This document shows, one piece after another, positions 1 to 5,716 of a stretch of DNA of 5,716 bases (positions are counted from its first letter, which is position 1; each line of letters begins with the position of its first letter). A model generated the notes under the pieces. The model did not search any database, was not told the origin of the DNA, and was given only the letters and a program-made list of their open reading frames with translations. This DNA is from Bacteroidaceae bacterium (lineage in GTDB: Bacteria; Bacteroidota; Bacteroidia; Bacteroidales; Bacteroidaceae), in NCBI GenBank assembly GCA_016284115.1, contig JAEEOD010000331.1, positions 1 through 5,716 on the forward strand. Reading direction: 5' to 3'. The position numbers were made by a program, and so were the translations under genes.

Positions 1-2
1 TT

Positions 3-614
3 AGTAATTACAGCAGCAATTATATCCCCACCCGCAGTGGTAACAACAATACAAGCGATCATGTGATGATCAATAACCGGATGTACTCAATGATATCGGA
101 TACCCATCATCGCCAGCCAGTAAAGGTGGGGTTGTCAATGCGCTACCACTTCAACGACCGCTGGAGTTTGCAGGCAGGCGTTGACTACAGTTATCACTCG
201 TCCGATCTTGTACTTCAGATAGAGAATGTACAGATTCAAAGCGAGCAGAAGTTGCACTTTGTAGGTGTGCCCGTATCCTTGGCATATTCATTATGGAGTC
301 CAGGACGCTTCAATGTCTATCTCAGTGGCGGAGGAGAGATAGAGAAAGTGGTAAAAGGCTCGCAGAGCATCATGAGCATGACATCCAACATGGCAGACAG
401 GAAAGAGCGTCAAGACGTTGAAGAGAAGCCTTGGCAAATCTCCATCGGTGGCAGTGCTGGCGTTCAGTTCTCCATTACTAAACTGCTGAGCGTCTATGCT
501 GAGCCTGGCGTGGCATATTATTTCGACAACAAGAGCAGTCTGCCTACCATCTATCAGGAAAAGCCCTTCAACTTTAATATTAATATGGGATTACGTTTCG
601 ATATCGGAAAATAA
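3..614 (+). CDS. Outer-membrane beta-barrel protein, 5'-truncated by the window edge
   Basis: The reading frame is open from position 3, with no stop before the TAA at 612-614, so 203 residues are visible and the true start lies outside the window. An in-frame GTG at 63 is a possible start codon, but the open frame before it makes it an internal valine. The protein alternates short amphipathic strands with polar turns and aromatic girdle residues, as beta-barrels do: VGLSMRYHFNDRWSLQAGVDY, KLHFVGVPVSLAYSLW, FNVYLSGGGEIE, WQISIGGSAGVQFSI, LLSVYAEPGVAYYFDN and a last strand FNFNINMGLRFDIGK. The motifs HRQPVKVGLS, AEPGVAYYFD and KPFNFN match a Bacteroidales family usually annotated as outer membrane beta-barrel or porin family protein. 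From memory, that family often has an N-terminal membrane segment and sits downstream of an ECF sigma factor gene; neither can be seen here. The ligand is unknown. Confidence is high for the fold class and low for any specific role. Confidence 0.8.
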   Translation, partial: SNYSSNYIPTRSGNNNTSDHVMINNRMYSMISDTHHRQPVKVGLSMRYHFNDRWSLQAGVDYSYHSSDLVLQIENVQIQSEQKLHFVGVPVSLAYSLWSPGRFNVYLSGGGEIEKVVKGSQSIMSMTSNMADRKERQDVEEKPWQISIGGSAGVQFSITKLLSVYAEPGVAYYFDNKSSLPTIYQEKPFNFNINMGLRFDIGK

Positions 615-710
615 TAAAAAATTGCTATAAATCATTGTATATCTGACAGAAAATCTCCTTAATATATTTGATAAAATAATATACTTCGAACAGTCTGAAT
701 ACGGAATATC

Positions 711-861
711 TGCTATGGGGTGAAAGAAATGCCTCCTATGGGTCGTCGCAATATCTCCCACGAGTCGTCGGAAGGCTTCCTATCACCCGTCGCAGTATCT
801 CCTTTACCCCCATAGGAGATATTGCGACGAGTGATAGCAGATACTGCGACAACCCATAGCA
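711..861. repeat. Mosaic of diverged 22-bp units, direct then inverted, forming a long palindrome
   Basis: Reading the + strand, units start at 711 (23 bases), 734, 756 and 778. They share the pattern T-[CG]-C-TAT-N3-N-YGTCGCARTATC; the unit at 711 keeps only the first half and the one at 756 is the most diverged. Reading the - strand from 861 down, units of the same kind occupy 861-840, 839-818 and 817-796. The order of core types is mirrored: TATGGG-type units at 734 and 861, TATCAC-type units at 778 and 839. The centre is near 808. The inner stem pairs 780-803 with 814-837 (one mismatch and one G-T pair, 10-base loop). An outer stem pairs 736-756 with 839-859 (19 of 21). Another perfect match is TCGTCGCAATATCTCC at 743-758 against 815-830. 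This could be a dispersed palindromic element of the REP or MITE type, a structured RNA, or a protein-binding array. The arrangement is directly visible; the function is unknown. Confidence 0.8.
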
Positions 862-930
862 ATAGCTTCCTTAAATAAACACAAATATTAGAGTAAGACA
901 AAGCCTTTGATACCTTTTTCTAATAAACAT

Positions 931-961
931 TTTGCGAATTCAGCATTAATGTTTATTTTCG
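931..961 (+). promoter_or_regulatory. Probable Bacteroidota-type promoter for the DJ-1/ispD/recG unit
   Basis: TTTG at 931-934 is followed by a 19-base spacer and TATTTTCG at 954-961. This is one base off the TAnnTTTG -7 consensus, at the spacing expected for the main Bacteroidota sigma factor. Transcription would start roughly at 966-970, giving a leader of under 25 bases before the ATG at 987. The imperfect -7 element keeps confidence modest. Confidence 0.4.
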
Positions 962-986
962 CAATGAAAAACAAAAGCATGTAATC

Positions 987-1538
987 ATGAAAAAGGTATA
1001 TGTATTCTTTGCGGACGGCTTCGAGGAAATCGAGGCGCTGACATCGGTGGACGTGCTGAAGCGCGCAGGTGCCGACGTAGTGATGGTATCAGTTACTCCC
1101 AACGAGATAGTGATGAGTGCCCATGAGGTACCTGTATTGTGTGACAAGAACATCGACAGCTGCGACCTGATGGATGCTGACCTGCTGCTGTTGCCAGGTG
1201 GTATGCCTGGAGCACAGACACTGAGCGAGTGTGAGTTCTTGGGCAAGGCACTGCTGCGTCAGGTAGAGAAAGGAAAACCAGTGGCTGCCATCTGTGCCGC
1301 TCCGATGGTGCTGGGCAAGTTGGGCATCATGAACGGTAAGAAATCTACCTGCTACCCAGGCTTCGAGGGCTTCCTGAAAGGGGCTGAATATACAGGTGCA
1401 TCAGTACAGCGTGACGGTTTGATTATCACGGGTAAAGGACCTGGCGTTTCTCTGGATTTCGCCTTGGCTGTGGTAGATATGCTGTTTGGTGCTGACAAGG
1501 TGGCTGAGCTGAAAGCAGCCATGATGGTACCGGCATGA
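987..1538 (+). CDS. DJ-1/PfpI (ThiJ) family protein
   Basis: This is a complete 183-residue protein of the glutamine amidotransferase-like DJ-1 superfamily, the usual length for a single-domain member. The acid that positions the cysteine is Glu16 in [19 protein letters not shown], the glycine-rich loop is [13 protein letters not shown] (about 67-79), and the nucleophile elbow is AAICAAP with Cys103, equivalent to human DJ-1 Cys106. A C-terminal [17 protein letters not shown] segment matches the conserved SRGPGTSFEFAL region of DJ-1. The ATG at 987 starts right at the first beta-strand ([13 protein letters not shown]). It has no signal peptide, so it should be cytoplasmic. Family members act as oxidative-stress chaperones and are reported, with dispute, to be glyoxalases or deglycases; the exact activity cannot be read from sequence. 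Its TGA overlaps the ispD start codon (ATGA, 1535-1538), which implies co-transcription and probably translational coupling. Confidence 0.9.
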   Translation: MKKVYVFFADGFEEIEALTSVDVLKRAGADVVMVSVTPNEIVMSAHEVPVLCDKNIDSCDLMDADLLLLPGGMPGAQTLSECEFLGKALLRQVEKGKPVAAICAAPMVLGKLGIMNGKKSTCYPGFEGFLKGAEYTGASVQRDGLIITGKGPGVSLDFALAVVDMLFGADKVAELKAAMMVPA

Positions 1539-2206
1539 AACGATATGCCATCATAGTGGCTGGAGGCAAGGGAGTGCGTATGGGTGGCGAAGTGCCAAAG
1601 CAGTTCCTGCCGGTTGACGGGAAGCCTGTATTGATGCGTACGCTTGAAACTTTCAGACGATTTGACGCAGAGATGCAACTGGTCGTGGTGCTGCCACAAG
1701 ACCAGATAACTCTCTGGCAAGAGTTGTGCAGGCAACAAGGATGTGACATCCGTCATCAGGTGGTGGCGGGAGGTGAGACGCGCTTTCACTCGGTTAAGAA
1801 CGGTCTGGCCATCATCCCTGCTGAGAATGATGCGGTGGTAGGTGTGCACGATGGCGTACGCCCATTCGTATCGCAGGAGGTGTTGAAGCGCTGCTATGAT
1901 CTTGCAGAAGAGAAAAAGGCCGTGATACCGGTAATTCCCGTCATTGAGACAATCAGGAAAATAAATGATGCTGAGGTTTCAGAAACCGTTCCCCGCAGTG
2001 AGTACCGCTTGGTACAAACCCCTCAAGTCTTTAACGTAGCCCTGCTAAAGCAAGCCTTCCAACAACCCTATACTGATGCGTTTACAGATGATGCTTCGGT
2101 GGTGGAGGCGATGGGTACCCCTGTGGTCTTAGCAGAGGGCAACCGTGAGAACATTAAGATTACCACACCGTTTGACCTCAAAATCGCAGAGGTGTTGGCA
2201 AAATAA
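1535..2206 (+). CDS. ispD: 2-C-methyl-D-erythritol 4-phosphate cytidylyltransferase
   Basis: IspD joins CTP and 2-C-methyl-D-erythritol 4-phosphate to give CDP-methylerythritol, the third step of the MEP route to isoprenoid precursors, in the cytoplasm. The 223-residue protein has the family's full set of motifs: the nucleotide-binding loop [16 protein letters not shown] (residues 9-24, with Arg15 and Lys22), [12 protein letters not shown] (79-90, CTP contact), HDGVRPF (105-111, metal-side Asp106), [15 protein letters not shown] (152-166, Arg154 matching the E. coli substrate-binding Arg157), FTDDASVVE (183-191), and [14 protein letters not shown] (202-214, Lys208 matching E. coli Lys213). 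It is slightly shorter than the E. coli enzyme and is not fused to IspF. The start ATG overlaps the DJ-1 stop by four bases, and recG follows after 24 bases, so it is the middle gene of a probable three-gene operon. No Shine-Dalgarno sequence is evident, consistent with coupling and with Bacteroidota habits. Confidence 0.95.
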   Translation: MKRYAIIVAGGKGVRMGGEVPKQFLPVDGKPVLMRTLETFRRFDAEMQLVVVLPQDQITLWQELCRQQGCDIRHQVVAGGETRFHSVKNGLAIIPAENDAVVGVHDGVRPFVSQEVLKRCYDLAEEKKAVIPVIPVIETIRKINDAEVSETVPRSEYRLVQTPQVFNVALLKQAFQQPYTDAFTDDASVVEAMGTPVVLAEGNRENIKITTPFDLKIAEVLAK

Positions 2207-2230
2207 AAGCTTCTTCCAAAGAGAAACCGA

Positions 2231-4321
2231 ATGATTGAGCAACTGGACGTGAAATACATCAGTGGCGTGGGGCCGCAACGCGCCACCATGCTCGCCAAGG
2301 AACTGAACATACATTCAGTGCACGACCTGTTGTATTATTTCCCCTACAAATATGTTGACAGGAGCAAGATCTACGCCATCAACGAAGTGACAGGCGATAT
2401 GCCCTACATTCAGGTGAAAGGGCAGATAGCCGCCTTCGAGACAGCTGGTGAAGGCAGGGGCAAGCGTCTCATCGCTCACTTTACCGACGGTACCGGCTTC
2501 ATCGACCTGATTTGGTTTCAGGGCATCAAATATGTGGTGAGCCGCTACAAGACACATCAGGAATACATTGTGTTCGGCAAACCCAGCGTGTTCAACGGTC
2601 GACTGAACATCGCCCACCCCGACTTGGACCCTGCATCAGAGGTACAACTAAGCAGTTTGGGCATGCAGCCCTACTACAACACTACGGAGAAGATGAAGCG
2701 CAGCTTCCTCAACTCGCATGCCATAGAGAAGATGATGCAGAACGCGATGCCGCTGCTGAAAGAGCCGTTGCCTGAGACATTGACCCCAGAAATCATAGCC
2801 CAGCAACACCTGATGTCACTAAACGATGCTCTCCGCAACATCCATTTTCCACAAAGCAACGAAGCCCTGCGCCAAGCCCAACTGCGTCTAAAGTTCGAGG
2901 AACTGTTCTATGTGCAGCTGAACATTCTTCGCTATGCCAGTGACCGACGCAGGAAATTTCGTGGCTATGTGTTCCGTCATGTAGGCGCGTTCTTCAATAC
3001 CTTCTATCGCGACTACCTGCCCTTCGAACTGACCAATGCCCAGAAACGGGTGTTGCGTGAGATACGTGCCGATATGGGCAGCGGTAAACAGATGAACCGC
3101 CTGCTGCAAGGTGATGTGGGCAGCGGCAAGACGATGGTGGCACTGATGAGCATGCTGCTGGCGCTCGACAATGGTTATCAGGCTTGTCTGATGGCACCCA
3201 CTGAAATATTGGCGAACCAACACTACGAGACGCTGCGCCGACAAATGGACGGTTTAGGCGTGAGAGTAGAACTACTGACGGGCTCCATTAAGGGCAAGAG
3301 GCGTGAAGAGATACTCAGCGGCTTAATGAGCGGTGATGTGCACATACTGATAGGCACTCACGCATTGATTGAAGATGGGGTGACATTTGCTCACCTCGGA
3401 CTGGCGGTGATTGACGAGCAGCATCGCTTTGGCGTAGAGCAACGTGCCCGACTTTGGGCGAAGAGCACCCAACCGCCTCATGTACTAGTGATGACCGCCA
3501 CCCCTATCCCCCGCACCTTAGCGATGACGCTGTATGGCGACCTCGATGTGTCGGTCATCGACGAACTGCCCCCTGGACGAAAACCCATCGCCACCTTGCA
3601 TCAGTTTGACAACCGCCGACAACAGCTGAACGATTTCATCCGCAAGCAAGTAAACGAGGGCAGACAGATATATATCGTCTATCCGCTCATCAAGGAGAGC
3701 GAGAAGATAGACTTGAAGAATTTGGTGGAGGGTTACTCACAAGTGTGCGACGACTTTCCTGACTTAGTAGTTTGCCAGGTACACGGACAGATGAAGCCTG
3801 CACTGAAAGACGAGCAGATGCAACGTTTCGTGCGAGGTGAAGCACAAATCATGGTAGCCACCACAGTAATCGAGGTGGGTGTAAATGTGCCCAACGCTTC
3901 GGTGATGGTGATTCAGAATGCCGAGCGCTTCGGACTATCGCAGCTGCACCAGCTGAGAGGACGCGTAGGACGAGGTGCTGACCAATCTTATTGCATTTTG
4001 GTGACAGGATTCAAGTTAGCAGATGACACGAGAAAGCGCATAGAAATCATGGTGCGCACTAACGACGGCTTCGAGATTGCTGAAGCGGATTTGAAATTGC
4101 GTGGTCCTGGTGATTTGGAAGGAACTCAGCAAAGTGGTTTGGCATTTGAACTAAAGATTGCTGATCTGGCACGTGATGGACAAATCCTGCAATTGGCACG
4201 TGATGTGGCTGAACGCATCGTAGAAGAAGACCCCACTTGCGAGTTGCCCAAATATGAATTATTGTGGCGCCAACTTAAGAACTTACGCAAGACCAACATC
4301 AATTGGTCAGCTATTAGCTAA
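2231..4321 (+). CDS. recG: ATP-dependent DNA helicase RecG
   Basis: RecG is a monomeric superfamily 2 translocase that regresses stalled replication forks and remodels Holliday junctions, R-loops and D-loops. The 696-residue protein is full length. The N-terminal wedge region begins with a helix-hairpin-helix-like stretch, DVKYISGVGPQRATMLAKEL (6-25), followed by the OB-fold segment around 58-130 (YIQVKGQIAAFE onward). Helicase motifs follow in order: motif I GDVGSGKT (294-301), Ia APTEILANQH (322-331), Ib LLTGSIKGKRR, motif II DEQH (395-398, the box typical of RecG), motif III TATPIPRTL (422-430), motif V ATTVIEVGVNVPNA (543-556) and motif VI QLHQLRGRVGRG (571-582). The RecG-type TRG region, TNDGFEIAEADLKLRGPGDLEGTQQSG, spans 610-636. 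All catalytic residues are present. The ATG at 2231 fits the family N-terminus. It is the last gene of the DJ-1/ispD/recG unit; a probable terminator begins in its stop codon. Confidence 0.97.
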   Translation: MIEQLDVKYISGVGPQRATMLAKELNIHSVHDLLYYFPYKYVDRSKIYAINEVTGDMPYIQVKGQIAAFETAGEGRGKRLIAHFTDGTGFIDLIWFQGIKYVVSRYKTHQEYIVFGKPSVFNGRLNIAHPDLDPASEVQLSSLGMQPYYNTTEKMKRSFLNSHAIEKMMQNAMPLLKEPLPETLTPEIIAQQHLMSLNDALRNIHFPQSNEALRQAQLRLKFEELFYVQLNILRYASDRRRKFRGYVFRHVGAFFNTFYRDYLPFELTNAQKRVLREIRADMGSGKQMNRLLQGDVGSGKTMVALMSMLLALDNGYQACLMAPTEILANQHYETLRRQMDGLGVRVELLTGSIKGKRREEILSGLMSGDVHILIGTHALIEDGVTFAHLGLAVIDEQHRFGVEQRARLWAKSTQPPHVLVMTATPIPRTLAMTLYGDLDVSVIDELPPGRKPIATLHQFDNRRQQLNDFIRKQVNEGRQIYIVYPLIKESEKIDLKNLVEGYSQVCDDFPDLVVCQVHGQMKPALKDEQMQRFVRGEAQIMVATTVIEVGVNVPNASVMVIQNAERFGLSQLHQLRGRVGRGADQSYCILVTGFKLADDTRKRIEIMVRTNDGFEIAEADLKLRGPGDLEGTQQSGLAFELKIADLARDGQILQLARDVAERIVEEDPTCELPKYELLWRQLKNLRKTNINWSAIS

Positions 4322-4351
4322 ATATGTTATTTAGCATATTTTAGCCTTTTT
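4317..4351 (+). terminator. Probable intrinsic terminator after recG
   Basis: GCTAAATATG (4317-4326) pairs with CATATTTTAGC (4335-4345) to make a ten-pair stem with one bulged T and an eight-base loop. C and five T (4346-4351) follow. The left arm includes the recG stop codon at 4319-4321. The stem is AT-rich and so only moderately stable, but the next gene has its own promoter immediately downstream, which supports an operon end here. Confidence 0.5.
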
Positions 4352-4363
4352 ATAGTAAAAAAT

Positions 4364-4395
4364 CTTGGCTGGTTTAAGAATAATCTTTACCTTTG
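4364..4395 (+). promoter_or_regulatory. Bacteroidota-type promoter for the M23 peptidase gene
   Basis: A consensus -7 element TACCTTTG lies at 4388-4395, within TTACCTTTGCAC. A near-consensus -33 element CTTG (for TTTG) lies 20 bases upstream at 4364-4367. Transcription should start about 4401-4405, leaving a leader of roughly 45 bases before the ATG at 4449. The -7 match is exact. Confidence 0.7.
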
Positions 4396-4448
4396 CACAA
4401 TTAGTGGAAAAATGGTTTCACTTGAAAGACAGTAAAAATAAAGATTTT

Positions 4449-5339
4449 ATGCACATTCGTTTTGTAAAGACAATCATATTTGCAGCTACTTGTATGTGTA
4501 GTTTGAGTATGTCGGCACAAGACCTGATAGCAAGTCAGGCACCAGTTGACGTCAAGCTGAAAAGCGTTGACTCACTGGCGCTTCAGAAGGCTATCATAGC
4601 AGAGCAGGCAGAATTCCCCAGTTTGGATGTTTACCAGACATGGGAAAACGAATTCGTGAGTGCTTATGCTAATGCCGTAATACCCGACACGTACACCTTC
4701 GACCTGACGGGTTTCTGCATGCCTACCCCTAACACCAAGATTAATGACGTATTCGGCTATCGTCCTCGCAGACGCCGTGCCCATGCCGGTTTGGATATCA
4801 AGGTGAATGTGGGTGATACTATCCGTTCTGCCTTCGACGGCAAAGTACGCATCGTGAAAGACCAAGGCCGCAGAGGTTATGGTAAATATATTGTAATTCG
4901 TCATGATAATGGTTTAGAAACCGTTTACGGACACCTCTCAAAGCAATTGGTTGATGAGAACCAGTTGGTACGTGCAGGTGACGTAATTGGCTTAGGTGGT
5001 AACACTGGTCGTTCTACAGGTTCTCATCTGCATTTCGAGACACGTTTCTTGGGTATTGCCATCAACCCTGCGCTGATGTTTGACTTCGAGAAACAGGATG
5101 TTACAGGCGACAAATATACACATAACTTCAAGCAACAAACTGCCAAACGTGTTTCCAAAGGCTCGGCTGCTAAACAGGCATCGACTTCTGGTGCTGGCGT
5201 TTACTACAAGGTAAAGAGTGGCGACACATTGTCAAAGATAGCTGCAAAGCAAGGCGTGAGCGTGAACCAGCTCTGCAGGCTGAACGGCATTTCCACCAGA
5301 ACAGTTTTACGCATCGGGCAAGTGCTCAGATGTTCATAA
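4449..5339 (+). CDS. Secreted M23 family metallopeptidase with C-terminal LysM domain
   Basis: This is a predicted zinc peptidoglycan endopeptidase working outside the inner membrane. I start it at the ATG at 4449 (296 residues), not at the in-frame TTG at 4365. The TTG lies in the promoter's -33 element, and from 4449 the protein opens with a clean signal peptide: basic MHIRFVK, a hydrophobic core, and a likely cut at SMSA|QD after residue 23. A linker of about 70 residues precedes the M23/LytM domain (about 97-212). All expected ligands are present: His112 and Asp116 in HAGLD, His162 in YGHLS, and His193 and His195 in HLHFE, so it should be active rather than an EnvC-like degenerate regulator. 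A Lys/Ser/Ala-rich linker leads to a LysM domain (about 252-294, YYKVKSGDTLSKIAAKQGVSVNQLCRLNGI) that should bind glycan chains. It is a single-gene unit with its own promoter and terminator. The exact bond cleaved is not known from sequence. Confidence 0.92.
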   Translation: MHIRFVKTIIFAATCMCSLSMSAQDLIASQAPVDVKLKSVDSLALQKAIIAEQAEFPSLDVYQTWENEFVSAYANAVIPDTYTFDLTGFCMPTPNTKINDVFGYRPRRRRAHAGLDIKVNVGDTIRSAFDGKVRIVKDQGRRGYGKYIVIRHDNGLETVYGHLSKQLVDENQLVRAGDVIGLGGNTGRSTGSHLHFETRFLGIAINPALMFDFEKQDVTGDKYTHNFKQQTAKRVSKGSAAKQASTSGAGVYYKVKSGDTLSKIAAKQGVSVNQLCRLNGISTRTVLRIGQVLRCS

Positions 5340-5362
5340 GTAATACGTTTATTTGGACAAAT

Positions 5363-5400
5363 AAAGGATGCTTTAATATGATTTAAGGCATCCTTTTTTT
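5363..5400 (+). terminator. Intrinsic terminator after the M23-LysM gene
   Basis: The arm at 5363-5376 (AAAGGATGCTTTAA) pairs with 5383-5396 over 14 pairs, including one G-T pair, with a six-base loop (TATGAT). The 3' arm runs into a T tract from 5394 to 5400. It lies 24 bases after the stop codon. This is the clearest terminator in the window. Its T tract also lies where the -33 element of the next promoter is expected. Confidence 0.85.
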
Positions 5401-5427
5401 ATATATGTCAGTTTTTGATTACCTTTG
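5397..5427 (+). promoter_or_regulatory. Bacteroidota-type promoter for the DUF1599 gene
   Basis: An exact -7 element TACCTTTG lies at 5420-5427 within TTACCTTTGCAC, the same 12-mer as in the M23 promoter. At the expected distance (19-base spacer) the -33 position is TTTT at 5397-5400, the end of the terminator T tract, a three-of-four match to TTTG. Transcription would start near 5433, giving a very short leader of about 14 bases before the ATG at 5447. Confidence 0.65.
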
Positions 5428-5446
5428 CACCATAATTATATAAGAA

Positions 5447-5716
5447 ATGAAAGATACAAAGGCACAGTTTGAGCAAGTGATTGCCGAATGCAGGGACTTG
5501 TTTGTGAAGAAGCTACACGACTACGGAGCAGCTTGGCGCATCATGCGTCCAGCATCGGTAACCGACCAGATATTTATCAAAGCCAACCGCATCAGGACCC
5601 TCGAGGTAAAGGGCGTGTCAATGGTGGGCGAAGGCATCAAACCTGAGTTCATGGGTATTGTGAACTACGGCATCATCGCCCTTATCCAGTTGGAGTTGGG
5701 CTATGCTGAGCACGAG
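5447..5716 (+). CDS. DUF1599 (Nmad1-type) domain protein, 3'-truncated by the window edge
   Basis: An open frame of 90 codons runs from the ATG at 5447 to the last base with no stop, so the gene continues beyond the window. It begins MKDTKAQFEQVIAECRDLFVKKLHDYGAAWRIMR and continues ASVTDQIFIKANRIRTLE, GVSMVGEGIKPEFMGIVNYGIIALIQLELG. The KLHDYG-AWRIMR, KANRIRTLE and EFMGIVNYGIIALIQLE blocks are how I recognise the Bacteroidales DUF1599 proteins. That domain has been grouped with nucleotide-modification-associated domains (Nmad1) by comparative genomics; no reaction is established to my knowledge. It is mostly helical, with no signal peptide or membrane span, so cytoplasmic. From memory, family members are roughly 180 residues, so about half is missing, and genes for a DoxX-like protein, triosephosphate isomerase and FolE often follow. 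None of these can be seen here. Confidence 0.8.
   Translation, partial: MKDTKAQFEQVIAECRDLFVKKLHDYGAAWRIMRPASVTDQIFIKANRIRTLEVKGVSMVGEGIKPEFMGIVNYGIIALIQLELGYAEHE

Larger units (their letters stand above)
615..986. other. Gene-free intergenic region between the barrel gene and the DJ-1 gene
   Basis: This 372-base gap holds no convincing coding sequence on either strand. The left part (615-710) is AT-rich and I see no hairpin-plus-T-tract terminator for the barrel gene. The middle (711-861) is the 22-bp repeat mosaic described separately. The right part (862-986) is AT-rich again and carries a probable promoter at 931-961. A minus-strand frame across the repeat (about 713-901) is rejected as a gene because the 22-base period is not a multiple of three and it has no recognisable protein features. 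Confidence 0.7.

Noticed and set aside
63..65. GTG at 63 as the start of the outer-membrane protein.
   Set aside because: The frame is open back to position 3 at the window edge, and known relatives have substantial sequence before the HRQPV motif, so the gene almost certainly begins upstream.
663..670. An exact TAnnTTTG match (TATATTTG) pointing into the repeat mosaic.
   Set aside because: No TTTG-like -33 element lies 19-21 bases upstream, the surroundings are very AT-rich so a chance match is likely, and no gene follows directly. It would be worth reviving only if RNA-seq showed a transcript across 711-861.
711..861. CRISPR array.
   Set aside because: The units abut with no unique spacers between them, diverge from one another, and reverse orientation half way. 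No cas genes are present.
711..861. Simple intrinsic terminator for the barrel gene.
   Set aside because: The stem is long and multi-unit, begins almost 100 bases after the stop codon, and has no T tract after it (AATAGCTTCCTTAAA follows).
713..901. A 62-codon minus-strand open frame across the repeat region.
   Set aside because: Its sequence is mostly the 22-bp repeat read through changing frames. It shows no domain, signal peptide with a sensible mature part, or promoter, and the repeat period would shift the frame of each unit.
911..918. TACCTTTT as a -7 element for the DJ-1 unit.
   Set aside because: It lacks the final G and has no TTTG at the right distance. The pair at 931-934 and 954-961 has correct spacing and lies nearer the start codon.
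1352..1849. A long minus-strand open frame opposite the DJ-1/ispD junction, with a similar one at 953-1246.
   Set aside because: Both lie antisense to two strongly recognisable proteins, are rich in Ser/His/Pro as expected from reversed codons, and match no family I know.

Overview
The window looks like ordinary chromosome from a Bacteroidales bacterium, most likely Prevotella or a close relative. Three things point there. Two promoters carry the Bacteroidota -7 element TAnnTTTG (both read TTACCTTTGCAC), and coding starts lack strong Shine-Dalgarno sequences. The first gene is a Bacteroidales-type outer-membrane beta-barrel protein with the HRQPV/PFNFN signature. The order DJ-1 / ispD / recG / M23-LysM peptidase / DUF1599 also looks familiar from that order. 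The genus is an inference from pattern recognition; no search was run.

Layout: (1) 3-614, the 3' part of an outer-membrane beta-barrel gene cut by the left edge. (2) 615-986, a 372-base gene-free stretch. Its centre (711-861) is a mosaic of diverged 22-bp units, first in direct and then in inverted orientation, that can fold into a long stem-loop; a probable promoter lies at the right end. (3) 987-4321, a tight three-gene + strand unit: DJ-1/PfpI-family protein, ispD (4-base ATGA overlap) and recG (24-base gap), closed by a probable intrinsic terminator that starts in the recG stop codon. (4) 4364-5400, an independent unit: promoter, secreted M23 metallopeptidase with C-terminal LysM, and a strong terminator. 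(5) 5397-5716, a promoter directly abutting that terminator and the first 90 codons of a DUF1599 (Nmad1-type) protein, cut by the right edge.

The genes are mostly housekeeping: isoprenoid precursor synthesis by the MEP pathway (IspD), rescue of stalled forks and recombination intermediates (RecG), cell-wall hydrolysis (M23-LysM), and probably stress or glycation protection (DJ-1 family). I see no defence island, CRISPR array, tRNA, rRNA or transposase. The only structure that the genes do not explain is the 22-bp repeat mosaic at 711-861, which is the best candidate here for something undescribed.
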